Positions 45,089 to 53,999 of a stretch of DNA of 64,000 bases are shown here, one piece after another. Position 1 is the first letter of the stretch, and each line of letters begins with the position of its first letter. Both the position numbers and the translations under genes were made by a program. The notes under the pieces are model-generated. The model did not search any database. It was not told the origin of the DNA and worked only from the letters and a program-made list of their open reading frames with translations. This DNA comes from Sinorhizobium terangae (GTDB lineage Bacteria; Pseudomonadota; Alphaproteobacteria; Rhizobiales; Rhizobiaceae), in contig NZ_CP121660.1 in the NCBI RefSeq assembly GCF_029714365.1, forward strand, positions 1,178,001 to 1,242,000, written 5' to 3'.

Positions 45089-46018
45089 TCAAGGATGCGG
45101 CGTTGGGCGAGCTGGCAGTGATTTGATGTACCTGGCGATAGCTATACGATCGCTTTCGGGCAGTTGCGATGTGTTGGCGACGACATCGCGCATCGACGAT
45201 CCCACTCTCCCATGATTGGGCGTCCTGCCGCTCTTCAACATTTCGGCGAGCTCCCCCTCGGACCAGCCGCCGATCCGCGCTGGCGTTATGTTGGGCACGA
45301 AACCGGTCCCCTCCAGATCCGGCCCGCCGGCAAAGCGAGTGGTCGGCCTTATCGCGCCGAAGATGTTGCGCGTCGAGTGACAGTCGGCGCAATGAGCAAG
45401 CGCTTCGACCAGATAGGCACCCCTGTCGTGAACGGGATCCTCGTTTAGCATCGCCTCTGACTTACCTTCTCGAAAGAACAGGAGCTTCCAGAAGCCGACG
45501 AAGCGGCGGATGCGGAAAAAGAGGAAGAGGTCGTGCGGCGGTGCCCGACCCGAAACGCGCGGTAGCGTCTGGAGGTATGCATAGAGGTCCCTGACATCAT
45601 CAGGCCGCATGCCGGTGTAACTTGGGTAGGGAAACGCCGGGTAGTAGTGCCTGCCCTCCGGTGAGACGCCACTGATCAACGCGTTTGCCAGATCAGCGAC
45701 GGACCACGATCCTATGCCGTCAACGGGATCGGGCGAAATGTTGGGCACCCTGAACGTCCCGAAGGGCGATGCGAGGGCAAGGCCGCCGCCGAGTTTCAGC
45801 GGGTCCGGCTGTCCCGGCGTCGCGTGACAGGAGGCACATCCTCCCGCAGCAAAGATGATCTCGCCACGCGATGCACTCCCCTCCGTCAAGGTCGATCCGG
45901 TGGATTCGAAGCTGGCTACCGGCATTGTCAAGAACCAGCATGCGCAGACCATGAACAGCGTCGCTGCGGCCGCCAAAGTCAACGGCCAGTCCTGCGCGAG
46001 CGACATTGTATCGCGCAT
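45089..46018 (-). CDS. Diheme c-type cytochrome, membrane-anchored
   Basis: This 309-residue protein has an N-terminal membrane segment (WPLTLAAAATLFMVCACWFL) and two haem c sites: CASCH near residue 60 (FAAGGCASCHATPGQPDPLK) and CADCH near 205 (EALAHCADCHSTRNIFGAIR). Domain ends carry GMRPDDVRDLYAYLQTLPRV and SDRIAIARYIKSLPARP. The layout recalls cytochrome subunits of membrane alcohol/aldehyde or gluconate dehydrogenases, but no dehydrogenase is adjacent. The ATG at 46018 has GGAG upstream; a GTG at 46042 is less likely. It ends three bases from the caa3 operon. Confidence 0.85.
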   Translation of the reverse strand: MRDTMSLAQDWPLTLAAAATLFMVCACWFLTMPVASFESTGSTLTEGSASRGEIIFAAGGCASCHATPGQPDPLKLGGGLALASPFGTFRVPNISPDPVDGIGSWSVADLANALISGVSPEGRHYYPAFPYPSYTGMRPDDVRDLYAYLQTLPRVSGRAPPHDLFLFFRIRRFVGFWKLLFFREGKSEAMLNEDPVHDRGAYLVEALAHCADCHSTRNIFGAIRPTTRFAGGPDLEGTGFVPNITPARIGGWSEGELAEMLKSGRTPNHGRVGSSMRDVVANTSQLPESDRIAIARYIKSLPARPTPHP

Positions 46019-46185
46019 CGTCAAGTCTCCGAGAGCTTCCACCCAATCCCTGAACGGCAGCTATGTTCCCATCACCGGCGTCTGTTTCCGCCGCTTTGCA
46101 GCGCGCATGCAGAGGTCTTTCCGGGACCGACTGGAAAGACGATCTCTAGAAGGCAGTGTGCACGCGTCCCGTGTCGTAATCTGGA

Positions 46186-47450
46186 TCACTTGTGCCCGCG
46201 ACACCGGATTCCCGGCGCAGATACCAGATATCGATAGGAAGCCGCCTCCCCAGGCAGCGAAACACCGTTCTTCGGAAACCATATGGCGCAGGGAACCGTT
46301 TTTCGCAGCCGCGCCAGCAGTTCCGACGAGACCACAAGAGGGGAGTCGAGCGATTTGGCCAGGGTTTCAAGGCGTTGCGCGACGTTCACCGCGTCGCCGA
46401 TCACTGTGAACTCGCTGTGGCATCCGCTGTCGAGGACGCCGCCGACGACAGCGCCGAAATGCAGCCCAATCGCAGCATCGAGTGCCGGATAGCCGTTGCG
46501 GACGCCGTGGTCCCTCCACTCGTTCAATGCCTCGACCAACTCGAGCGCACATGCGAGCGCGCGGTCCGCGTCGTCTTCCGTGGGCCGCGGCTGTCCGAAC
46601 ACCGCCATGACGCCGTCGCCGATGAACTTGTCGACCGTTCCGCCATAGCCGAAGATTGTGTGGGAAACGAGCTGCCGATATTCCGCGAGCACGGACGCCA
46701 GCTCGCGGGCGGGCACGGTTTCGGCGAGGCTGGTAAAGTCGCGCAAATCGACGAACATGATGGCGGCGTTCCGGCGCTCCAGCCAAGAGCCTCGCCGCGC
46801 TCCTGTAGTTCCGAAACGATGAGCGGCGAGAAGAAGCGCGAGAGATTGAGGCGCCGCTGATCCGCCTTCAGCGCCTCCTTGCGCGTCCGGTCGTGATCCC
46901 GGGCAAACAGGTATATCGCAAAGGCGGTGAATCCAAAGCTCACGGTCAGGCCAAGATCCTGATTGAGAAGCCATGCAAGCCGCGACACGGCATCGGCCGT
47001 GTTGTGATGCCTGACGGCCGTGATCACCAGCATGGACACCCAGGCGATAAGGACGATGGTCGAGAACACGAGCACCAGACGGCGGTCGAGCCTCAGGCCG
47101 ACTTGGACGAGCAGGATGAAGGCGACGACCAGGCTCGTCGTCGTCAGGTTGTGGTTCCAGGCGACCGGTTCGGTCAGGATGTGCCCGTAGAGGATCAGTG
47201 CGACCAGCAGGGCGTCGAGAACGACAAACAGCGTCTTGAGCCGGGAGCGACCGGGGATATATCGCGCGGTCGTGATCGCGGCGACGCTGATGATGAAATA
47301 GCTGACGACTACGACAAGGCGCGCGCCTTCGCCCTCCTCGTTGCCGGCAAGCAGGAGGTTGGCGAGCAGGATAGCGAAGGCAACGAACCGTAGGAGGATC
47401 GAGCGGATTTCTCTTGCGAAGTCCCATGCAGGATGAAGCGAAGACGTCAT
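46186..47450 (-). pseudogene. Membrane adenylate cyclase, class III, interrupted by a frameshift
   Basis: The gene starts at ATG 47450 (MTSSLHPAWDFAREIRSILL), runs through about six membrane helices and the linker NLSRFFSPLIVSELQERGEA, then loses frame near 46770-46800. In the next frame the class III cyclase domain continues intact (RRNAAIMFVDLRDFTSLAET, GGTVDKFIGDGVMAVFGQP, CHSEFTVIGDAVNVAQRLET) to a stop at 46186. The two metal Asp and the adenine-type Lys are present. One missing base explains the break. It may be a real null mutation or a sequence error; without the shift the protein would have about 420 residues. Confidence 0.85.
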
Positions 47451-47532
47451 ATCGACACGCGTAGGCTGGGTTTTCCCGGTCCGCCCGGAGGATGAAAGGA
47501 CGCGACCAAGTTACAGCCGCGTCCTTTCGCTT

Positions 47533-47817
47533 TTACTTGACTTCCGTAACGGTAAGCTTTCCGTCTACGCGCTCGGCGACGAACTCGATGTTCGCGCCTT
47601 CCTTCAGCTTCTCCAGGAGGGCGTCGTCCTGAACGCGAAAGACCATCGTCATCGCGGGCATGTCGAGGGACTTCAGTTCCTCATGGATGAGGGTGACCTT
47701 CCTGGCCTTTGCGTCGACCTTCTTGACGGTACCTTTGGTGAACTCGGCGGCGAGAGCGCCGGAGGCAGTACCGAGCGCGAGGGCGGAGGCGAGGGCGAGT
47801 TTGATCAGCGTTTTCAT
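47533..47817 (-). CDS. CusF-like periplasmic copper-binding protein
   Basis: This 94-residue protein has a signal peptide (LIKLALASALALGTASGALA, cleavage before AEFTKG) and the CusF fold text VKKVDAKARKVTLIHEELKS followed by LDMPAMTMVFRVQDDALLEK. The Met pair in MPAMTM and the His upstream are the Cu(I)/Ag(I) ligand type of CusF. It is the last gene of the copper cluster and likely ferries copper in the periplasm. Confidence 0.9.
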   Translation of the reverse strand: MKTLIKLALASALALGTASGALAAEFTKGTVKKVDAKARKVTLIHEELKSLDMPAMTMVFRVQDDALLEKLKEGANIEFVAERVDGKLTVTEVK

Positions 47818-47837
47818 GTCATGCTCCTTTCGAATGA

Positions 47838-48317
47838 TTATTTTCCGGCGACAATGACGTCGCCATGCATGCCCGCGTCGTAGTGACCGGGGACCAGGCA
47901 GGCGATCTTGAACGTGCCGCCGTTGGTGAATTTCCAGATGACCTCGCCGGACTCTCCGGCGGCGAGGCGGATCGCATTCGGATCGTCATGTTCCATCTCC
48001 GGGAACTTCTCCATCGCGGCCCTGTGCTCCATGATCCTGTCCTCCTGGTCGAGCACGAACTCGTGGTCGAGTTCGCCAAGGTTCTGGATCGCGAAGACGA
48101 TGGTCTGGCCCCTGTAGACCTTGAAGGTCGAGGGCGTGAAGATCATCTCGCCGTCGTCGGTCTCCTTCATCGTCACCCGGATCGTCTGAGTGGCGTTGGC
48201 CTTCTTGCCCGGCTCGCCGACGGCCATCGCTTCGCCGTGGCCACCGGCGTGATCGCCGGAGGCGAGCGCCGGGGTGGTGAGCGCGACGGCGAGAAGTCCG
48301 AAGATTGCAGCTTTCAT
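47838..48317 (-). CDS. Exported cupredoxin-family copper protein
   Basis: This 159-residue protein has a signal (KAAIFGLLAVALTTPALASG), a His/Gly segment (GDHAGGHGEAM) and a cupredoxin domain with the ligand His in LGELDHEFVLDQ and the C-terminal loop FKIACLVPGHYDAGMHGDVI, giving Cys, His and Met of a type 1 copper site. It may carry electrons or copper for the multicopper oxidase next to it. The start is the ATG at 48317. Confidence 0.9.
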   Translation of the reverse strand: MKAAIFGLLAVALTTPALASGDHAGGHGEAMAVGEPGKKANATQTIRVTMKETDDGEMIFTPSTFKVYRGQTIVFAIQNLGELDHEFVLDQEDRIMEHRAAMEKFPEMEHDDPNAIRLAAGESGEVIWKFTNGGTFKIACLVPGHYDAGMHGDVIVAGK

Positions 48318-48356
48318 CGTGTGGTCCTTGGGTTGGTTTAAGATCGGCATGCGGGA

Positions 48357-49706
48357 TCAGCCATGATTCGTATGCTTCGGCGTGATCCGGGTCTTTGCGT
48401 CTGTGGGCCTGGTCGCGTCGGGAAGTTCGCCCGTCCATTCCCAGGCCTGGGTTCCGGGTGGGTTTTCGTACCAGCCGGGGTCGGAGTAATCGCCCGCCGA
48501 GATGCCATCGCGCACCTTGACGACAGAGAACATGCCGCCCATTTCGATGGGTCCGTGCGCCCCCCAGCCGGTCATCATCGGCACGGTGTTCTCGGGGATT
48601 TCCATTTCCATCTCGCCCATGTCGGCCATGCCCTTGGTGCCCATCGGCATGTATTCCGGCTGGAGCTTCTTGATCTTCTCGGCGACCTTCTTCTTGTCGA
48701 CGCCGATGAAGGTCGGGATGTCGTGCCCCATGGCGTTCATCGCGTGGTGCGACTTGTGGCAATGGATCGCCCAATCGCCGACGTATCTGGCATCGAACTC
48801 GTAGGCGCGCATCGCGCCCACTGGAATGTCGATGCTGACTTCCGGCCAGCGCGCCTCCGGCCGCACCCAGCCGCCGTCGGTGCAAGTGACCTCGAAGTCG
48901 TAGCCGTGCATGTGGATCGGGTGGTTGGTCATGGTGAGATTGCCGACCCTGACGCGCACCCGGTCGTTCTTGGAAACGACGAGCGGGCTGATGTCCGGGA
49001 ATACGCGGCTGTTCCAGCACCACATGTTGAAGTCGGTCATCTCCATGACGCGGGGCACGTAGGAGCCGGGATCGATGTCGTAGGCGTTGAGAAGGAAGAC
49101 GAAGTCGCGGTCGACTGGCATGAACTTCGGGTCCTTGGGATGCACGACGAAGAAGCCCATCATCCCCATCGCCATCTGCACCATCTCATCGGAATGCGGG
49201 TGGTACATGAAGGTGCCGGACTTCACGAGGTCGAACTCGTAGACGAAGGTCTTGCCGACCGGGATATGCGGCTGCGTGAGGCCGCCGACGCCATCCATGC
49301 CGGAGGGCAGGATCATGCCGTGCCAGTGGACCGTCGTATGTTCCGGCAACTTGTTGGTGACGAAGATACGAACCCGGTCGCCTTCGACCGCCTCTATCGT
49401 CGGACCCGGCGACTGGCCGTTATAGCCCCAGAGATAGGCGGTCATGCCTTCCGCCATTTCACGCTCGACCGGTTCGGCGACGAGATGGAACTCCTTGACG
49501 CCGTTGTTCATCCGGTACGGCAGCGTCCAGCCGTTGAGCGTGACGACGGGGTTGTAGTCGGGGCCGGACGTCGGCTTGACCGGGGCTTGCGTCTCCGCCG
49601 TCTCCATCACCGCCGCCTCGGGCAGCCCCATATTGGAGGTCTTCGCCCAGGCGGCGGTCGAAACGAGCGCGGCGCCCGCGCCGAGCAATTGTCTTCTGTT
49701 GAACAT
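48357..49706 (-). CDS. Multicopper oxidase (CopA/CueO-like), Tat-exported
   Basis: This 449-residue protein starts with a Tat signal (FNRRQLLGAGAALVSTAAWA). All four multicopper motifs are present: HTTVHWHGMILPSGMDGVGG, GTFMYHPHSDEMVQMAMGMM, NHPIHMHGYDFEVTC and DWAIHCHKSHHAMNAMGHD. A Met-rich C-terminal part (PEYMPMGTKGMADMGEMEME) suggests Cu(I) binding. It probably oxidises periplasmic Cu(I). It lies between the TolC-like lipoprotein and cupredoxin genes. Confidence 0.93.
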   Translation of the reverse strand: MFNRRQLLGAGAALVSTAAWAKTSNMGLPEAAVMETAETQAPVKPTSGPDYNPVVTLNGWTLPYRMNNGVKEFHLVAEPVEREMAEGMTAYLWGYNGQSPGPTIEAVEGDRVRIFVTNKLPEHTTVHWHGMILPSGMDGVGGLTQPHIPVGKTFVYEFDLVKSGTFMYHPHSDEMVQMAMGMMGFFVVHPKDPKFMPVDRDFVFLLNAYDIDPGSYVPRVMEMTDFNMWCWNSRVFPDISPLVVSKNDRVRVRVGNLTMTNHPIHMHGYDFEVTCTDGGWVRPEARWPEVSIDIPVGAMRAYEFDARYVGDWAIHCHKSHHAMNAMGHDIPTFIGVDKKKVAEKIKKLQPEYMPMGTKGMADMGEMEMEIPENTVPMMTGWGAHGPIEMGGMFSVVKVRDGISAGDYSDPGWYENPPGTQAWEWTGELPDATRPTDAKTRITPKHTNHG

Positions 49707-49720
49707 TGCCTGTTCCTTTC

Positions 49721-51184
49721 TCAGTGACCGCCACCGCCGCTCTCAGCGGCTGCCGCGACTTCCATTTCGCCGGAGGCCGCTCTTGTGCCGCCGCCATAGA
49801 TCGCCGGCGCAAGATTGGCCTCGGCCAGCCAGAAGTCGCGCTTGGCATTGACCGCGAGCAGGATCGAATTGACCTTGTCGCGGCTGTCGGCGAGCAGTTC
49901 GAAGGTGTTGGTGATCATCGCGTTGTAGGTGAGGAGGGATTCCTCCTCGATCTTGGTGCGCAGCGGCACGACGCTGTTGCGGTAGTGCCGGGCGATGTCG
50001 TAGTTGGCGCGGTACGCCTGGTAGGCGGAGCGCGCCTCCGAGCGGACGTTAACCGCCTTCTCAGCGAGCAGGTTCGCCGACCGCATATAGGCGAGTTCCG
50101 CCTTGCGCATCCGGGCCTTGCCGCTGTCGAAGATCGGGATGACGAACTCGAGTTCCGCCTGGCCGGCCGTCTCTGTCTCAACGTTCCCGTCCTCCTTCTC
50201 CCGTTCGGCCTCGAAGCCGGTCAGGAGTTCGAGGTCGGTGACGTAGCGGGTCGCTTCGGTCAGCTTGTAGGACTTGGCCGTCGCTTCGAGATCGAGCTTC
50301 GCCATCTGCAGATCGACGCGGCGCTGCAGCGCCTCCGCCTCGATCAGGTCGCCCTTCATCAGGCCCTTCGGCAGGGTGGGCAGCCGGTTCGGAACCTGAT
50401 AGTCGATGTCCGAACCCCAGAGCCCCATCAGCCGCGTCAGCTCCTCCTTGGCAAGCCGGGCCTCCAGGCGCGCCTTGGCGGATTGCCCCGCCAGCTCGGC
50501 ATAGAAGACGTGCTCGCGGGCCTGTGAGCCCTTGGTCATCGCCCCGGTCTCGCCGAGCTTTTGGGCAAGCTCTGAGGCAGCGTCGGCCGCTGCCTCCGCC
50601 TGGTTGAGCTGGCCGACCGTTTCCCAGGCGGCGACGGCTTTGATCCAGGCGCGACGGGTATCACCGGCGAGTTGCAGCGTGCGCAGCGCCGCGTTCAACT
50701 GCGCCTGCCGGAAGCGGGTGTCGGCGAGGGCAATGTCGCGTTCGCGGGTGGCGAGCACCAAGAGGTTGTCGGCAACCACGCCTTCTACGGACCTGAACGC
50801 CTCGATCCCCGGCGCTCCTATGCCGTTGAAGCCGATTGCGACCGTCGGGTTGACGAACATGGTCGACTGCCAGGCGTCTGCGGCGGAGTCGCCGAGGTCG
50901 GCATAGGCGGCCTGCAGCCCCTTGTTGTTCAGAAGCGCGACCTGCACCGCCGTCTCGACGTCGATCGTCTTCTTGGCCATCAGCGTCTTCACCCGGTTGG
51001 AGACGGCGCGGGCCTGCTCCTGGTTTTGCACCCAGACCGTCTGCTTACCGATGGCCGCCACCGTCTTTCCCTCGACGGAGGAGAATCCGGCATTCTTCGC
51101 TGCGTACTCGGTGGCCGACACACAGCCGCCGAGCACCAGCGGAAGGCTCAGCACTGCCGCCAGTTTCAAGTTGTTTCTGATCAT
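49721..51184 (-). CDS. TolC-family outer membrane efflux lipoprotein
   Basis: This 487-residue protein has a lipoprotein signal (KLAAVLSLPLVLGGCVSATE, Cys after LGG) and the long helical hairpins of outer membrane efflux proteins, including VETAVQVALLNNKGLQAAYA and YQAYRANYDIARHYRNSVVP. It would form a trimeric channel. Its neighbours suggest copper efflux, but no RND pump or membrane fusion gene is beside it. The ATG overlaps the stop of the small lipoprotein gene by four bases. Confidence 0.9.
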   Translation of the reverse strand: MIRNNLKLAAVLSLPLVLGGCVSATEYAAKNAGFSSVEGKTVAAIGKQTVWVQNQEQARAVSNRVKTLMAKKTIDVETAVQVALLNNKGLQAAYADLGDSAADAWQSTMFVNPTVAIGFNGIGAPGIEAFRSVEGVVADNLLVLATRERDIALADTRFRQAQLNAALRTLQLAGDTRRAWIKAVAAWETVGQLNQAEAAADAASELAQKLGETGAMTKGSQAREHVFYAELAGQSAKARLEARLAKEELTRLMGLWGSDIDYQVPNRLPTLPKGLMKGDLIEAEALQRRVDLQMAKLDLEATAKSYKLTEATRYVTDLELLTGFEAEREKEDGNVETETAGQAELEFVIPIFDSGKARMRKAELAYMRSANLLAEKAVNVRSEARSAYQAYRANYDIARHYRNSVVPLRTKIEEESLLTYNAMITNTFELLADSRDKVNSILLAVNAKRDFWLAEANLAPAIYGGGTRAASGEMEVAAAAESGGGGH

Positions 51185-51408
51185 GACGCGTCTCCTTCCG
51201 GAGATTGCGCGTCATTCTGGTTGCGCCACGGTTTGGGATCGACCGGGACACGATGGGTGTAGCCCGAGACCGGGCTCGTATACCTGAGGGGGCGGACTTC
51301 GGCCTGGGAGGCGGCAAGATCGCCCGAAGCAATGACATCGGGAGGCAATGTGGCAGCGCATCCGCCGGCAAACAGCGGCAGTGCGACCACGAAAAACAAG
51401 GGTTTCAT
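51181..51408 (-). CDS. Small lipoprotein in the copper cluster
   Basis: This 75-residue protein has a lipobox signal (KPLFFVVALPLFAGGCAATL) and a short Pro-rich mature part (YTSPVSGYTHRVPVDPKPWR). It overlaps the efflux lipoprotein start by ATGA. I recognise no family; similar short lipoproteins often precede TolC-like genes in copper clusters of rhizobia. The ATG at 51408 is taken because the signal begins there. Confidence 0.72.
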   Translation of the reverse strand: MKPLFFVVALPLFAGGCAATLPPDVIASGDLAASQAEVRPLRYTSPVSGYTHRVPVDPKPWRNQNDAQSPEGDAS

Positions 51409-51503
51409 GGTTATATCCGAATGGGAATTGCAACGGCGCTTGAAGCGCAAATCACGCGCTCACAGACGCACGGATTCGACCCGCGAGGACGGGTGTGCCG
51501 TAC

Positions 51504-51881
51504 TCAGATATTCGGAGGGCGGTGCAGCTGCGGGAGTTCGCCTATGGCCCGGGCATCGTCGATGAACTTGCGGATGGTAGCGACACGCGGGCCGCCGACC
51601 GCGTCAGCGTCGGTCACGATGGCCATGCTGATACAGAAGCCTTGGCAGCAGTCGGTCTTCGCCAGTTTATGGGCGTCGTCAGGGGAGGACTGGTCGTGAT
51701 CGCCGTGCACGTGGTCGCCGCTCGCGACTTCGTGGTGCTGGTGGTCGGACTGGGAGATTTCGAGATCGGACCAAGCCCCATGCATGGCGGCGGAGACGGT
51801 CGGCACCGAGTATCCCGCCAGTGACACGACAATCACCAAGCGGATCAGAACCAGCATCTTGTGCAATGTGATTCGAAACAT
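51504..51881 (-). CDS. Exported His/Cys-rich protein, probable metal binder
   Basis: This 125-residue protein has a signal-like N-terminus (HKMLVLIRLVIVVSLAGYSV) and a mature part with SDHQHHEVASGDHVHGDHD and TDCCQGFCISMAIV, nine His and three Cys suited to copper. I do not recognise a named family. The start is uncertain: ATG 51881 gives a standard signal; ATG 51905, eight codons earlier, has AGGGA nearby. It is the first gene of the minus-strand copper run. Confidence 0.65.
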   Translation of the reverse strand: MFRITLHKMLVLIRLVIVVSLAGYSVPTVSAAMHGAWSDLEISQSDHQHHEVASGDHVHGDHDQSSPDDAHKLAKTDCCQGFCISMAIVTDADAVGGPRVATIRKFIDDARAIGELPQLHRPPNI

Positions 51882-52097
51882 ACCCATGCCTAGCAGGACT
51901 AACATCGGTCCCTAAGTTGTCAATTGTCGGTTCGTATGGCTCGCGCCTGTCACACGGCATCACAGCGAGCCCGGTCGAGCCATCGGTGCGATGCTGGCTA
52001 TCGGTGTAAGGGTTCCAACGATGGCAAGGTCAAGCGGGAAAATGGCCAACGAGCGGATCGGAGTTGATTGGCTGGTCGTGCCGGCGCCGCTCGTCGA

Positions 52098-52595
52098 TCA
52101 GCCGGATTTGCCCAATCTCGCTCTGATCGCGTTCATTTGCTCGATTTCCTTGCGCTGCGCTTGGGAGATTTGATTGCACAGGTCGACCAGTTCCTCGTCC
52201 GTGAGGTATGCTTCGCGACACATCAGGATCGCTCCCGAATGATGCGGGATCATGGAGGCGATGAACTGACGGTCGTCGATCAGAGCCTGCGTGCGCGTTC
52301 CCGCAAACGCCACAACGAAGAGGGCAATCAGGCCGAGATAAAGGCCGACGTTCAGTCCCCTGTTTCTGTACATCCCGCCCATGGTCGCCAGCATGATGAT
52401 GCCCATCGGAGCGACCATCGTCAGCGCCATGTAGAGCGTGTTGAGGTTATTGCGGAAATCCGTCCACCCGTCGATCATGGAGAACATCACGAAGTACATG
52501 ACGACCAGACTGACCACCATGTTGACGGCGAACATCAGGTAATGGTGGGCTGCCGTGTCATGGTGCTGCATCGGCTGCTTGCCTTGATCTTTCAT
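52098..52595 (-). CDS. DUF305 membrane protein
   Basis: This 165-residue protein has three hydrophobic helices (YLMFAVNMVVSLVVMYFVMF, LYMALTMVAPMGIIMLATMG, GLYLGLIALFVVAFAGTRTQ) and a C-terminal DUF305 segment with FIASMIPHHSGAILMCREAY and ISQAQRKEIEQMNAI. DUF305 proteins often occur with copper genes; the HH and Met may bind metal. The ATG at 52595 has GGAGG upstream; the longer in-frame upstream stretch has no similarity. Confidence 0.86.
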   Translation of the reverse strand: MKDQGKQPMQHHDTAAHHYLMFAVNMVVSLVVMYFVMFSMIDGWTDFRNNLNTLYMALTMVAPMGIIMLATMGGMYRNRGLNVGLYLGLIALFVVAFAGTRTQALIDDRQFIASMIPHHSGAILMCREAYLTDEELVDLCNQISQAQRKEIEQMNAIRARLGKSG

Positions 52596-53067
52596 GGCGA
52601 TCCTCCGCCTGCTGCCATCCTCGACAACGATAGCAACCGGGGGAACGCTCGTTCGTTCCATCAAAGGGTACCAAGTTTCCGAGCTTGCAAGCCGGTATCC
52701 ACGCGAGCCCTTCCACCGTGCCTCAGGGCATCTCGAGCACGGCTCTCTCCCCATACGGCTGCTTGCCGGTGCCTATCCCATATGTGCGGCCAGGGAACAG
52801 TCTTTGGCGTTGGCGCGGCGAGCATGTCCAGATCGGGGGCACCCATTGAACGTCACCAACCAACATTCGTGATCTGGAACGAGGGGCGCGGCCTCGGACC
52901 GGCGGCGGTGGCTTGTGGATCGGTTCAGACTGCATTGAAGAGCCACGCCTGCTTCCGACTGTGAACTGTTACAGAAACGACAAGAAACTGACATTTGGCG
53001 TTCATCAAGCGCCGCTATGGCAGGTGTCATACCGATGACCGGTCCCCCTAAAAAGGAACTGCTGCCA
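52596..53067. other. 472-bp divergent gap between the DUF305 gene and phnC
   Basis: The right end holds a PHO box (52966-52994). The left part carries the DUF305 ribosome site and presumably its promoter; a TACC...GGTA arrangement around 52668-52696 is too weak to call a CueR site. No convincing gene is present between them. Confidence 0.6.
52966..52994 (+). promoter_or_regulatory. PHO box (PhoB site) upstream of phnC
   Basis: Three 7-bp units, CTGTTAC at 52966, ACGACAA at 52977 and CTGACAT at 52988, recur every 11 bases, the spacing of PhoB direct repeats. They lie 74 to 102 bases before phnC. In S. meliloti the matching phoCDET operon is known to need PhoB. Confidence 0.78.
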
Positions 53068-53910
53068 ATGTTTCAGTTGAAGAATGTAACCCGCCGGTTC
53101 GGCACGAAAACAGCCGTCAGCTCGGTTACCTTCGACATCCCCCAGGGCCAGATGGTCGGTATCATCGGCCGCTCCGGTGCCGGCAAATCGACGCTGCTGC
53201 GCATGATCAACCGTCTGGTTGACCTCTCGTCCGGCTCGATCGAATTCGCAGGCACGGAAGTCTCCGCGCTCCGCGGCGCGGCGCTGCGCAACTGGCAGCG
53301 CGACTGCGCCATGATCTTCCAGCAGTTCAACCTCGTGCCGCGTCTCGACGTCTTGACCAACGTCCTGCTCGGCCGCCTCAACCACCGCTCGACCGCGCTC
53401 AGCGTCCTCAACATGTTCACGCGCGAAGAGCGGATCATGGCGATCGGTGCGCTCGAACGCCTCGGCATCGAGCAGACGGCATTGCAGCCGGCCGGCACGC
53501 TTTCCGGCGGCCAGCAGCAGCGCGTCGCGATCGCCCGCGCCCTGATGCAGCAGCCGAAGGTGCTCCTGGCCGATGAGCCGATCGCCTCGCTCGACCCGCT
53601 CAACGCCAAGATCGTCATGGACGCGCTGCGCGACATCAACGAGCGCGACGGTATCACCGTCATCACCAACCTGCACACGCTCGACACGGCGCGGAGCTAT
53701 TGCGAGCGGATCATCGGCATGGCGCATGGGCGCGTCGTCTTCGACGGACAACCGAAGGACCTGACCGCCGCAGCCGTCGCCGAGATCTACGGTGCAGACA
53801 CCACGATCGAAGAATCGATGACCTCGACAAGCATCAACATTCCCGCGGCACTGCCGCAGGAAAAAACCGCATCGGCTGGCCTCAAGCCGCTGGCATTGGC
53901 CGGTCTGTGA
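53068..53910 (+). CDS. phnC: Phosphate/phosphonate ABC transporter ATPase (PhnC; S. meliloti PhoC-like)
   Basis: This 280-residue ATPase has Walker A at residues 34-42 ([20 protein letters not shown]), the signature [20 protein letters not shown] and Walker [21 protein letters not shown], and the PhnC-typical [20 protein letters not shown]. It powers uptake through the two permeases downstream. The ATG at 53068 has AAGGAA upstream; the in-frame ATG at 53017 would add 17 residues with a poorer site. Confidence 0.93.
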   Translation: MFQLKNVTRRFGTKTAVSSVTFDIPQGQMVGIIGRSGAGKSTLLRMINRLVDLSSGSIEFAGTEVSALRGAALRNWQRDCAMIFQQFNLVPRLDVLTNVLLGRLNHRSTALSVLNMFTREERIMAIGALERLGIEQTALQPAGTLSGGQQQRVAIARALMQQPKVLLADEPIASLDPLNAKIVMDALRDINERDGITVITNLHTLDTARSYCERIIGMAHGRVVFDGQPKDLTAAAVAEIYGADTTIEESMTSTSINIPAALPQEKTASAGLKPLALAGL

Positions 53911-53999
53911 CGACCCGCCACGATCGAAAGCCCGCGTGAAGGGCACCTCTTTGCAACCGATATCGATCCGGCAATGCCGGAAAACGGGAGACAAACCTT

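Noticed and set aside
48363..49727. A 454-codon plus-strand frame over the multicopper oxidase
   Set aside because: The minus strand has all four copper motifs and a Tat signal. The plus frame is a His/Asp/Val-rich mirror.
51893..51923. TTGACA followed by a GGGAC...GTCC dyad, like a MerR-type copper promoter
   Set aside because: No -10 box at the 19-20 bp spacing MerR-type promoters need; the only candidate is about 25 bp away.
52668..52696. TACC...GGTA arrangement as a CueR operator before the DUF305 gene
   Set aside because: The arms are too short and the inner sequence does not match known CueR sites.
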